45,458 nt of DNA from a virus. The translations under genes were made by a program, and so were the position numbers. Under the pieces are notes generated by a model. The model saw only the letters and a program-made list of their open reading frames with translations. It made no database searches and was not told where the DNA came from. Of the stretch, positions 1 through 6,865 are shown piece after piece (positions within the stretch are counted from its first letter, which is position 1; every line of letters starts with the position of its first letter). Location of the stretch: IMG/VR virus record IMGVR_UViG_3300003323_000295, positions 1 to 45,458 of that record; one strand, written 5' to 3'.

Positions 1-15
1 TTGGAGAGAGCGACC

Positions 16-219
16 ATGGGTGAGACGAAGCTGTTGCCGTGCCCGTTTTGTGGCACCCCAGCAAAGTTTGGGAAGCACTCGGCATCGGATAGATGGTATG
101 TGGAATGTCCCAACGACTCGGGATGTCGCATAACCCCATCTACATACGCGCACGATTCTGAAGAAGGCGCCATTTCAGCATGGAACACTCGGGCCAAGCC
201 CGCGCATGGGGAGGGGTGA
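16..219 (+). CDS. Lar-like small zinc-ribbon protein
   Basis: A 67-residue protein with an N-terminal CPFCG knuckle, a second Cys pair (ECPNDSGC) and a C-terminal EGAISAWNTR segment. This order matches the Lar family (restriction alleviation protein) and many unnamed phage zinc ribbons. Lar proteins of Rac-type prophages modulate host type I restriction; that role is only inferred here. ATG at 16 is chosen because GGAGAG lies just upstream; a TTG at 1 is in frame but has no visible leader. It opens a plus-strand series of small genes and is followed two bases later by the next ATG. Confident as a gene, moderate on function. Confidence 0.8.
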   Translation: MGETKLLPCPFCGTPAKFGKHSASDRWYVECPNDSGCRITPSTYAHDSEEGAISAWNTRAKPAHGEG

Positions 220-220
220 G

Positions 221-571
221 ATGAGCGATGAGTGTATCCGTTGCGGAGGTCGCGCTGAATGGCTGTGCGACTTTCCTATTGGCTGGCCGATTGCTGGGCA
301 CTTCGAGGATGGCAGCCCCTACACCGGACGCTCCGAAGACGGAACATTCCCGCTGCCATTCACATGCGACGCACCCCTCTGCAATGCATGCAGGCGAGAT
401 GGCGGAACGATTCACAGCACGAAATTCTGCATCACGATCGACTACTGCCCGATTCATGCGGCGATGGAGTCAAGGATTCTTCCATGCGAACCAAAGGAGG
501 CAGATCGGCGCAGGCGCGATGTGTGGGCGCAATACAGACGTGACCGATTGGAACTATGCAAGCAGCACTGA
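221..571 (+). CDS. Cysteine-rich hypothetical protein
   Basis: A 116-residue protein with several CxxC-type pairs (CIRCGG at the N-terminus, then CDAPLCNAC and a later C/H pair YCPIH), so a zinc-binding fold is likely. The C-terminus is basic and arginine rich. ATG at 221 follows GGGGAGGGG directly, a strong ribosome binding site; an upstream in-frame ATG at 206 lies inside the preceding gene. No specific family is recognised. It belongs to the plus-strand accessory block that converges on the late operon. Confidence 0.75.
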   Translation: MSDECIRCGGRAEWLCDFPIGWPIAGHFEDGSPYTGRSEDGTFPLPFTCDAPLCNACRRDGGTIHSTKFCITIDYCPIHAAMESRILPCEPKEADRRRRDVWAQYRRDRLELCKQH

Positions 572-593
572 CGAGGATGTTGGAGACGACGAG

Positions 594-788
594 ATGAGCC
601 AGAACAGGCATTTCCGAATCATGCAGAACGGCGTTGCAGTAGCGAGCTCTGAAGGGCCAGAGCGCGTAGCAAGGGGCACGACCATGCTATACGCGGCTCA
701 GTACGAAGAAGATGGCCCCATCGAGATTCAAGAGAAGGTAAGCAAACGATGGAAGACCATCTACAAGACACCGCAAGAGACGCTTTGA
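594..788 (+). CDS. Hypothetical protein, 64 aa
   Basis: Short hypothetical protein starting at ATG 594 behind TTGGAGACGACG, a good ribosome binding site. A much longer in-frame reading from 228 overlaps the better-supported gene at 221-571 and is not credible. The sequence (EGPERVARGTTMLYAAQY, then KRWKTIYK) looks like a small globular protein with no cysteine and no membrane segment. Family not recognised. Its order among other small plus-strand genes supports it being real. Confidence 0.65.
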   Translation: MSQNRHFRIMQNGVAVASSEGPERVARGTTMLYAAQYEEDGPIEIQEKVSKRWKTIYKTPQETL

Positions 789-868
789 CCAAGATGCTGG
801 AGACGACGCGTTTATACCTGGCGCTTCCGGCAAAGATAATCACCGAACAGCGATAAGGCGGAATGCAT

Positions 869-1375
869 ATGAAGGCGATGAATCCGAACAATTGCGAAAC
901 ATGCCAGCACAAGCAGTGCGCCGACGGAGGTATGCATGCAACACACTGGGTGGCGGGCATTGAACACGTTGGACGCGCTGATGGCGGTCTTTGGTATGCG
1001 GCGCGCAGAAACGGGTACGGAGGCGTGATGAGTCAGGATCTGCTTAACTGCGTTGTGAGCTCGTCCGGTCCTGAATTCGTCAAGACTTGGGCGCAAGTCT
1101 GCCTCGACCACAAGCGCGCAGAGCGCGCATGGATTGCGAAGTTGCGGAGCCAAGGCGTGAAAGCGGCACACCCTGGTGATGGCTGGGTGGATCGCGTTTC
1201 CAACACTATGCAGTTCGTGTACCCCCAGTTCAACGACAATGCTGGCGCAGGGGACGTTGTTGCGCTTGGCTGGCCCGATCGTTATCGGTTGGTCACGCTG
1301 ACGCAGTTCAGGCGCGGCTCATTTGGAGGTGCGTATTGGCTGTTTGCGCAATTCAGGAAAGAGGTGGTCGAATGA
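869..1375 (+). CDS. Hypothetical protein, 168 aa
   Basis: Starts at ATG 869 (an alternative ATG at 863 sits too close to the AAGGCGGA ribosome binding site). The N-terminus has a CETCQHKQC metal-binding-like knuckle; the rest is rich in Trp and aromatic residues and shows no membrane segment. The stop overlaps an ATG at 1372 that opens only a 16-codon frame. No family recognised; cysteine knuckles are a recurring feature of this accessory block. Confidence 0.7.
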   Translation: MKAMNPNNCETCQHKQCADGGMHATHWVAGIEHVGRADGGLWYAARRNGYGGVMSQDLLNCVVSSSGPEFVKTWAQVCLDHKRAERAWIAKLRSQGVKAAHPGDGWVDRVSNTMQFVYPQFNDNAGAGDVVALGWPDRYRLVTLTQFRRGSFGGAYWLFAQFRKEVVE

Positions 1376-1445
1376 AGTGCCAGATATGGCAGACGCGCAG
1401 CCGGGATCGGCTGGCTGATTGATGCGCGAGAGCGCGGGAGGCGGG

Positions 1446-1703
1446 ATGGACGCAAAATATGCAAACATGATGTTTAGCTTTGAGCCCAAAGCTACCGATG
1501 ATTGCGAGATTCTGTGCTCTGAGTGCAACCAATGGAGCCATATTGCGGACTGGGAAGAATGCTCAACATTCTGCGAAGCCTGCGGGGATCACTACGGCAT
1601 CCAATGCCCGAGGTGTGGCCACGCTCATGATGCAGTATGGAATAAAGATCAAAAATCGAGAGCGATTGGCGCATCGCCGATGGATAGTCAGGAGGGGAAA
1701 TGA
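1446..1703 (+). CDS. Small double zinc-ribbon protein
   Basis: An 85-residue protein with three or four Cys pairs (LCSECN, FCEACGDHYG, QCPRCGHAH), consistent with two zinc-binding knuckles. ATG 1446 is chosen because GGGAGGCGGG precedes it; an in-frame ATG at 1422 would overlap the stop of a 16-codon frame. The end overlaps the next start in the form ATGA. Function unknown; zinc ribbons of this kind are common in phage accessory operons and may bind nucleic acid or host proteins (inference). Confidence 0.7.
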   Translation: MDAKYANMMFSFEPKATDDCEILCSECNQWSHIADWEECSTFCEACGDHYGIQCPRCGHAHDAVWNKDQKSRAIGASPMDSQEGK

Positions 1704-1915
1704 ATTTAGATGAATTGTGGCAACAAATCGTTGAACTAGCGCGAGATGACCCAGCCGCATATCACGCTGTTCGGATGGTGCGGTATCGCAGCATGTCGAT
1801 TGAAGAAGCTGCGTTACACCTGGCGATCAATCAAACCAAGGGCATCGCGGTTCTTCGAGAGGAGCTATCGAAAGCCATGAGGTATTCCGTTCGTCCGGTT
1901 GTTGCTCCAGATTAG
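1700..1915 (+). CDS. Small hypothetical protein with HTH-like segment
   Basis: 71 residues, starting at an ATGA overlap with the preceding gene and behind GGAGGGG. The middle (RYRSMSIEEAALHLAINQTKGIAVLREEL) has the spacing of a helix-turn-helix like those in sigma region 4, but is too short to assign. It is the last plus-strand gene on the left; its TAG overlaps by four bases the stop of the convergent late operon, leaving no room for a separate terminator between the two transcription units. Confidence 0.7.
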   Translation: MNLDELWQQIVELARDDPAAYHAVRMVRYRSMSIEEAALHLAINQTKGIAVLREELSKAMRYSVRPVVAPD

Positions 1916-3075
1916 GTTGCCTTAAGCATTCCCACATCGCAGCGATGACGCTCGATTTCACCGTGTTCGCGATGTAGCACGATCAGTCGCATGTCCCGGC
2001 CGGCGCGATAGCCCTGCCCTGCGTGCCACGCATCTCGAGCGGCAAGCGTGCGGAAATATTCCACGATGCAGCCGCGGTATTCCTTCAGGTCGGAATGGTG
2101 GACGTGGCCAACATACCAGTAGCGGTGCGACGTTGAGCCCCATGCTTCCGGCATGTCGGCGGCCATGATGCTCGGCATGTCCGGGCCCTTAGCCGTGTCG
2201 CCATGGGTTGAGCCGATCAGGTTGCGGCCGAACTGGTGATACCAAAAGAATGCCGGCGACAGATCCATCGTGACGCGCGGTTCATCATGGAAGAAGCACG
2301 ACAACATGAGGGCCAGCGCATAGGCCGAGTGGCCATCATGGTTCCCGCGATTAATGCGGACAATCACTCGCTCGTGCTTCTCTAGCAGGCGCCGCACGCA
2401 ATGCAACATCGCGCGCAAGCCGACTTGCTGTACCTTCGCCCAACGGCCATCGACGTCGAGTTGATGGCCGGACTGGCTCTGGTTCTTCTGGTTGTCGGCA
2501 TGGAACATGTCACCCAAGTTCAGAAGAAGCGCGGTATGCGCGGCTGGCGCGCTGGCCACCAGGCGGTCTACGGCGCTGCAAGTCAGTTGCTCCGCGATAC
2601 GCAGATCGAAATCCTCGCCGGAATCCTGCCACCAGGCATAAGCCCCAAAATGTGGGTCACCCATGGGGTAGACGCACATCAGGTCGGCATCAACCCTCTT
2701 GGGCGGCTTGGTGATGGGGGCCAGCCCTTTCACGCCCTCTGCAAGAGACTCGGCGAACTCGCGCAGCATTTGCTCGCGCCGCTCATCGTCCCGGTTGCTC
2801 TTGACCCATTGCCCGCGCGGCTTGCCGTCGGCGTCATAGTAGGTCGAAATCCCCTTGATCTTGAAGCCGTCTGGCACGGTGCGATGCATATCATGCGATG
2901 GGCTGTATCCATGTTGGGCCGCCCGCCTCTTCAGCGCCGCGACAGCCGAAGATACTGTGCCGTGAGCAATGCCCAGCAGCTTAGCCGCCTTCCGTTCGCT
3001 CCCCTCCGATTCGATCGCTTCCAGAATTTCGAGGTCGCGCGGCGTTGCCCATTCCTTCAGTCCGGTATCGATCAT
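1912..3075 (-). CDS. Metallophosphoesterase with N-terminal HTH
   Basis: A 387-residue protein. Residues about 1-55 form a helix-turn-helix (RKAAKLLGIAHGTVSSAVAALKRR). The rest carries the calcineurin-like phosphoesterase motifs in order: GDPHFG (DxH), LNLGDMFH, RGNHDGH (GNHD), STHGD and GHVHH (GHxH). These bind two metals and hydrolyse phosphomonoesters or phosphodiesters; the substrate is unknown. ATG 3075 is chosen because it overlaps the HNH gene's stop as ATGA; upstream in-frame sequence is the HNH gene in another frame. The HTH hints at DNA-directed action or autoregulation. Last gene of the leftward operon. Confidence 0.85.
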   Translation of the reverse strand: MIDTGLKEWATPRDLEILEAIESEGSERKAAKLLGIAHGTVSSAVAALKRRAAQHGYSPSHDMHRTVPDGFKIKGISTYYDADGKPRGQWVKSNRDDERREQMLREFAESLAEGVKGLAPITKPPKRVDADLMCVYPMGDPHFGAYAWWQDSGEDFDLRIAEQLTCSAVDRLVASAPAAHTALLLNLGDMFHADNQKNQSQSGHQLDVDGRWAKVQQVGLRAMLHCVRRLLEKHERVIVRINRGNHDGHSAYALALMLSCFFHDEPRVTMDLSPAFFWYHQFGRNLIGSTHGDTAKGPDMPSIMAADMPEAWGSTSHRYWYVGHVHHSDLKEYRGCIVEYFRTLAARDAWHAGQGYRAGRDMRLIVLHREHGEIERHRCDVGMLKAT

Positions 3076-3551
3076 AGTGATTTTTCGCCGTGATTTGCAA
3101 ATGCGCCGTGCAATTCTTCTCGCAGCAGGCATAAGGCCGTATGAGCGTCTTTGGCACTCACAAAACCGGTCATGTGGTGACGCGTACCGTTGCACCGAAC
3201 TCGCGCCACCCAAGTTCCACGGCGTTTATCAAACGTGACGCCTTTATATCCAGACGTATTTGATTTGCGCAAAGATGTGTTGTGTACGTTTTCAAGCGCA
3301 GTGCAAACACGTAAGTTCTGACGACGGTTATCTAAGCGCGTTAGATTTTTGTGATCAACATAGCGACTATCGCCAAAATCCAAGCCGCATAGCAGCCGGT
3401 GCATGTACAAGGTGCGTTGCGTCTTGCCTTGCCTGATGCGACAGGATGCATAGCCATCCCGCATTACGCGCCAACGATAACTGCTTACCAAATCAAAATC
3501 GGCATCATCGATCAGAACGGCATATCCATTTGTGGTTTGAATGGTTGCCAT
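3072..3551 (-). CDS. HNH homing endonuclease with AP2 DNA-binding domain
   Basis: 159 residues. The N-terminal half contains an HNH-type core (YMHRLLCG, YVDHKNLTRLDNRRQNLRVC) and the C-terminal part an AP2-like domain (SGYKGVTFDKRRGTWVARV). This HNH-AP2 arrangement is typical of free-standing phage homing endonucleases. It sits between a small Cys-rich gene and the metallophosphoesterase, whose start overlaps its stop, so it travels in the operon without a terminator. Base composition is more AT-rich than its neighbours, a sign of recent insertion. Confidence 0.88.
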   Translation of the reverse strand: MATIQTTNGYAVLIDDADFDLVSSYRWRVMRDGYASCRIRQGKTQRTLYMHRLLCGLDFGDSRYVDHKNLTRLDNRRQNLRVCTALENVHNTSLRKSNTSGYKGVTFDKRRGTWVARVRCNGTRHHMTGFVSAKDAHTALCLLREELHGAFANHGEKSL

Positions 3552-3555
3552 GAAT

Positions 3556-3768
3556 TTATGAATTCAATTTTGGAGCCCAACAACCACAGAACTCGCCCAG
3601 ATCCACCACCGGGAAGACACTTGTGGTGCTGCTCTCTTCGAAATTCACGGCAACGGCCGGCGGGTTCCTGCGGCATTCATTGCGCTCATCCTTGGGAACG
3701 CAATATCGGCAATTTCCACAGGCGACCAGGAGTTCTGTAGGCTCAGGTTGTTTCTTTCTCGTTGCCAT
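3556..3768 (-). CDS. Small cysteine-rich protein
   Basis: 70 residues with a central CGNCRYCVPKDERNEC cluster and a C-terminal FCGCW, so probably zinc-bound. A clear TAGGAG ribosome binding site sits five bases before the ATG and overlaps the stop of the patatin-like gene, which couples the two. Similar Cys-rich proteins are frequent in phages of beta-proteobacteria, but none has a known function that I can name. Confidence 0.75.
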   Translation of the reverse strand: MATRKKQPEPTELLVACGNCRYCVPKDERNECRRNPPAVAVNFEESSTTSVFPVVDLGEFCGCWAPKLNS

Positions 3769-3776
3769 AAGAACTC

Positions 3777-4583
3777 CTATTGCCAGGTTGTGAGCACAGC
3801 TTGCGTGGCCGCATAGCCATCTTTGAACAACTGCAGGCGTGTGGCGGCCGACATCTTTCGATCAAAGCTAGAGGCGTATCCAGTGGGGACCGAGACGATA
3901 TGCGCGCCGTTGCGCGTATCAAGCGCGACGTGCGATGCCTCATTGGATGCAAGAAGCAGATCGATGATTCGCGGGGCCAAAGCAGCAAGTCCACGATCTG
4001 TCAGCGGCAATGGCGAATCGCTCGCAACCAAATAAATTCCCAGCCGCGGCACATCATCGACGGTCAAGTCGCTGACCGGAATGTTGTCGGCACATCCACC
4101 GTCAATGAGTACAGCGCCGTTGTGTTCAACTGGAGCGAACACGATTGGGATAGATGCAGACGCTCGAGCAGCCAATGCAATCGGAACATCTGGTGTGTTC
4201 TCGCGACTGAACTGATATTCGCTCTCGGTAGCGAGGTCGGATGCAATCATCTTTAGATCAACATCCAGCGAGGAAAACGTCTTGCCTTCCGTGTGCTTGG
4301 TCAGAAGATCAAGCAACGCATCACCGTTGCAGAGCGCTTGCTTGGTGAGCAGGGTCCACGGCGAGAATCGCATCATGGGCGACCAATCAAGAGACATGCA
4401 CAATTCATACATATCCGATAGAGGCATGCCAGAGACGTACAAGGCGGCCACGATTGAGCCGCCGGACGTGCCGGCCAGCTCGATCACGTCGTAACCAGCA
4501 TCTTCGATCGCATGTAACGCGCCCAAATGTGCTGGCAGGCGAAATCCTGACCCGCTGAGTGCCACGCGGATCGGCTTTCTCAT
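3777..4583 (-). CDS. Patatin-like phospholipase
   Basis: 268 residues with the three patatin signatures: an oxyanion-hole glycine loop with Arg (SGSGFR, residues 10-15), the nucleophile elbow GTSGG with Ser40, and the catalytic DGG with Asp161. Patatins are lipid acyl hydrolases acting on phospholipids or other acyl esters. No signal peptide, so the product is cytoplasmic unless released at lysis. The start overlaps the upstream lipoprotein gene's stop (ATGA). Its place next to lysis genes suggests a role in membrane disruption or host lipid remodelling (inference); it is not next to any cyclase that would suggest a CBASS effector. Confidence 0.88.
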   Translation of the reverse strand: MRKPIRVALSGSGFRLPAHLGALHAIEDAGYDVIELAGTSGGSIVAALYVSGMPLSDMYELCMSLDWSPMMRFSPWTLLTKQALCNGDALLDLLTKHTEGKTFSSLDVDLKMIASDLATESEYQFSRENTPDVPIALAARASASIPIVFAPVEHNGAVLIDGGCADNIPVSDLTVDDVPRLGIYLVASDSPLPLTDRGLAALAPRIIDLLLASNEASHVALDTRNGAHIVSVPTGYASSFDRKMSAATRLQLFKDGYAATQAVLTTWQ

Positions 4584-5005
4584 TTCGCAGCCACTCCAGA
4601 TGCCGGAGCGGTTGCAGTCGGCGCCATCTTGATAGCAATGTTGAACGCCAGCACGCCAGAATCGATCACCGCGTCGGCGGCATTCTTCTTGTCCTGTGAC
4701 AGCGAGGACGCATCTACCAGAGACTTGACCAGAGGCAGTGTGGCGTTCACGACCGATTGCAGGCTTGTGTCGGTCACGGTCGCGCCGGCCGCGCACACCT
4801 TGGCAATAGCCGGTCCCACGTCATTGGCCAGCGTATCGGCCGCGCCACCGGTGAAGACGTTGTCAGCCTTTAGGATGGAAATCTCGCCTTGGGCGGCACC
4901 ACAAGCGATCGCCACCTGCTGATCAAAAGTCAGTTGCGGTGCATTGGCACATGCGGTGAGAGCGGCCACGGCGGCGCCTGCCGCAAGCAGCATGATTTTC
5001 TTCAT
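4580..5005 (-). CDS. Predicted lipoprotein
   Basis: 141 residues. A short basic N-terminus and hydrophobic segment end in LTAC, a lipobox with acylation at Cys19, so the mature protein should be anchored to a membrane leaflet in the periplasm. The rest is Ala-rich and helical. The upstream context ATTTCCTGAAGG provides the ribosome binding site. Its location between a small membrane protein and a patatin in the lysis region is compatible with an outer-membrane lysis or exclusion role, but it is much longer than usual o-spanins and no i-spanin partner overlaps it. Confidence 0.8.
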   Translation of the reverse strand: MKKIMLLAAGAAVAALTACANAPQLTFDQQVAIACGAAQGEISILKADNVFTGGAADTLANDVGPAIAKVCAAGATVTDTSLQSVVNATLPLVKSLVDASSLSQDKKNAADAVIDSGVLAFNIAIKMAPTATAPASGVAAK

Positions 5006-5059
5006 GGTTGATCCTTCAGGAAATGGCGATGAGGATGGCCGTCGAGTGGCCAGTGACTT

Positions 5060-5275
5060 TTACTGCGCGGCTGTTGCCGATTTGGCGGCGATCTTTGCCT
5101 CGATGATGTTCATGGCCGCATGGGCGCCAGCGACGATGACACCAGCCACAAGGGACGAGACGCTAGCGGGGACCGGAACATGGAATGCAAAGCCAAGAGC
5201 CCATTCCACGGCCGGCATCAGCGTTGCGGTAGAGATGGCAACGCCACCGGTTACGACTGCGGAGGTTTTGTTCAT
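5060..5275 (-). CDS. Small membrane protein, candidate holin
   Basis: 71 residues with two hydrophobic stretches (about 5-30 and 38-58) and a charged Lys/Ala-rich tail (EAKIAAKSATAAQ). Size, topology and position in the lysis region fit a class II holin or a holin partner. The ATG overlaps the previous gene's stop as ATGA. Alternative: a non-lytic small membrane protein; the second candidate holin at 6471 means at most one is the main holin, and the two could form a holin/antiholin pair. Confidence 0.6.
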   Translation of the reverse strand: MNKTSAVVTGGVAISTATLMPAVEWALGFAFHVPVPASVSSLVAGVIVAGAHAAMNIIEAKIAAKSATAAQ

Positions 5276-5841
5276 GATTGGTCCTGATGATGGATGACTT
5301 CGGTGGGCGTGAATTGATAGCCCTCGATGGCGTACTTCTGAACGATCCAGAGCGGGAATGGCAGCATGTGGATGCCAGCGTCCTTTGCCGTGTGAAACTG
5401 CTTTGCGAGCAGCATCCCGTTCACGGTCATGTCATCCACGAACAGGTAGGGGTCGCGCACCTTCAGATAGCTGTATTGGTGTTCCGGCTCGTCGTCCGTA
5501 GCCGGAACAACGAAGGTGACACGCTCAGCCCCTTCAAAGAACCGATCCCAATCGAATGCCTGGATGTACGGCCCCCAGTGGCCAGCTTTGCCGTCGGCCG
5601 CGAAGCGCTCCCAATCGATCATATTTGCGAGCGAACGCTCGATCGGGTGGTGATGGGCCTCCAGCGGGTGCCCGGACTGTTCAGCGGTCATGCCGCTGAT
5701 GAAGCACCGGCCACCCTCCCGCTCTTCGAGCAGCTTGCGGCTGTGTTCAAACAGCGCAGTCGTCGTGCGCGGATCATGGCCAGGCAACAGCACGTCGACG
5801 GTCAGGGTTTCCTTCTCTTCGTGGATATCAGTGACGGCCAT
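5272..5841 (-). CDS. HNH-like protein (CxxSG...HHHP core)
   Basis: 189 residues. The centre contains GGRCFISGMTAE followed by LEAHHHPIERS, which resembles the first half of an HNH/His-Me finger nuclease fold (paired His after a strand), while the second half is rich in aromatic and acidic residues. ATG 5841 is chosen because CTGGAGG precedes it at good distance; an in-frame start further upstream would begin inside the terminator at 5864. Function is unclear: an endonuclease or a structural His-metal protein. The stop overlaps the next gene. Confidence 0.55.
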   Translation of the reverse strand: MAVTDIHEEKETLTVDVLLPGHDPRTTTALFEHSRKLLEEREGGRCFISGMTAEQSGHPLEAHHHPIERSLANMIDWERFAADGKAGHWGPYIQAFDWDRFFEGAERVTFVVPATDDEPEHQYSYLKVRDPYLFVDDMTVNGMLLAKQFHTAKDAGIHMLPFPLWIVQKYAIEGYQFTPTEVIHHQDQS

Positions 5842-5857
5842 CCGGCCCTCCAGAAAT

Positions 5858-5882
5858 GCAAAAGCCCCGCGCATGGCGGGGC
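5858..5882 (-). terminator. Intrinsic terminator between endolysin and HNH-like gene
   Basis: Seven-base-pair perfect stem GCCCCGC/GCGGGGC around a five-base loop, followed in the leftward direction by TTTTGC. It lies right after the endolysin gene and immediately before the next gene's ribosome binding site. Confidence 0.7.
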
Positions 5883-5910
5883 GAAATTTCGAAAGCTCAA
5901 AAGGGGCACG

Positions 5911-6468
5911 TCAGGCCATGCCGATAGCCTTCTTGGCACGTCCCCACAAATCCTGTCGGTCCTGCCAACCATTTGGCAGGCCGTTCTTGTTCTTGCCATT
6001 GATGGCGATGCTCAGCCCGAGGAAATCGCCGTGGTCTGCGTACCGATTCAGGTTGTGTTGCAGCCAGAACCATGCGGCCGATGCGGCCGCGTGCGACGGG
6101 CTTTCGAGCAGCTCTGGATGTGTGAGCAAGTCAAGGCCAAGAGCTGCACCGCACGCGGCGTAATTCTTGCGCCCGGTGATTTGGATGAGCCCGCGGCCAA
6201 GGAAACGCTTCCCATCGCCAGGCTGTGTGTTGCCAAGGTCAGCCCGGCCTTCATAATGCTGCTGTGCCGCCGTTGGGCCCCATAGCTCGCGCACGAACAA
6301 CAACTGGCCGGACTCGTGCCCAACCTGCGCCAGAAAAGCCGCCATACGCACTGGAGTATCGATCTGATGCGAAGCCATTACGGTCGCCAAGATCGGCGCA
6401 AACACATCAGCCCGCGCACCAGCCAGCGGCATGATTTCCCGGAGTTGAGCTACAGTAAGCGGCGTCAT
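5911..6468 (-). CDS. GH19 endolysin (chitinase/lysozyme family)
   Basis: 185 residues of glycoside hydrolase family 19: AQVGHESGQL with the catalytic Glu, a second acidic residue in FVREL, GRADLGNTQPGDG, the GRGLIQITGRKNY signature, and AAASAAWFWL. Family 19 phage enzymes cleave peptidoglycan glycan strands. No signal peptide or SAR segment, so it should need a holin. ATG 6468 is chosen because AGAAG lies five bases upstream; a GTG at 6474 overlaps the preceding stop but has no properly spaced site. It follows the candidate holin gene directly. Confidence 0.92.
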   Translation of the reverse strand: MTPLTVAQLREIMPLAGARADVFAPILATVMASHQIDTPVRMAAFLAQVGHESGQLLFVRELWGPTAAQQHYEGRADLGNTQPGDGKRFLGRGLIQITGRKNYAACGAALGLDLLTHPELLESPSHAAASAAWFWLQHNLNRYADHGDFLGLSIAINGKNKNGLPNGWQDRQDLWGRAKKAIGMA

Positions 6469-6470
6469 GT

Positions 6471-6680
6471 TCACTTCTGGAAAAACATGTGACGTCCAAT
6501 TTCGGCGATCACCGCGCCCACGACGGCGCTAATGCTTGTGAACGCCCACAGGCCGCCCTTCCCCTGGTTGGCCATTGCTAGCAGGCTCTTGATATCCTTC
6601 TTCATCTCGGCAATCTGGCCGTCTTGCTCGTCCAGACGTGCGAGCACCTTCCCGAATTCGATGGGATCAATAGTTGACAT
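6471..6680 (-). CDS. Candidate holin, XhlA-like topology
   Basis: 69 residues: a charged, heptad-like N-terminal half (ARLDEQDGQIAEMKKDIKSL) and one C-terminal hydrophobic segment (about 43-62) ending in a short basic tail. This layout resembles haemolysin XhlA-type membrane proteins that partner with phage holins. It is the first gene after a strong terminator and directly precedes the endolysin, the usual holin position. Could also be an i-spanin-like or antiholin protein. Confidence 0.7.
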   Translation of the reverse strand: MSTIDPIEFGKVLARLDEQDGQIAEMKKDIKSLLAMANQGKGGLWAFTSISAVVGAVIAEIGRHMFFQK

Positions 6681-6697
6681 GGGGTGAGTCCAGGAAA

Positions 6698-6718
6698 TAA
6701 AAAACCGCCCGGAGGCGG
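6698..6718 (-). terminator. Strong intrinsic terminator before the lysis cassette
   Basis: Stem CCGCC/GGCGG with a four-base loop followed leftward by a run of six T. It would stop leftward transcripts that cross the acyltransferase gene in antisense, just before the holin-like gene. Confidence 0.8.
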
Positions 6719-6731
6719 CATGGAAGGCTGC

Positions 6732-6765
6732 TTGCAACCTGCAAACATTCTGATAACATGTTACA
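6732..6765 (+). promoter_or_regulatory. Possible acyltransferase promoter with overlapping operator-like palindrome
   Basis: TTGCAA at 6732-6737, 16 bases, then TAACAT at 6754-6759. The -10 lies inside TGATAACATGTTACA (6751-6765), with a perfect core TAACATGTTA, an imperfect copy of the palindrome found at the repressor switch. The promoter match is weak; the palindrome is clear. Confidence 0.45.
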
Positions 6766-6865
6766 TTACTGGTGGCGCTGGAATGCACCACATGAATCCC
6801 TAGACGAAAAATCCCGCCCAAAATCGGGACACGCAGGCAAAACGCGTCACATCGTGAGGACGGAG

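Noticed and set aside
228-593. An upstream extension of the 594-788 gene as a 186-codon frame
   Set aside because: It overlaps the better-supported Cys-rich gene at 221-571; only the part from ATG 594 has a proper ribosome binding site.
1372-1422. A 16-codon frame between two left-end genes, with ATGA and TGATG overlaps
   Set aside because: Too short to support as a protein, no recognisable content; may only help translational coupling.
2401-3093. A 230-codon plus-strand frame opposite the metallophosphoesterase
   Set aside because: Shadow of a gene with clear catalytic motifs on the minus strand; no plus-strand promoter or ribosome binding site.
5278-6285. A 335-codon plus-strand frame opposite the endolysin and HNH-like genes
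   Set aside because: Shadow frame; the minus strand carries GH19 signatures and correct starts.
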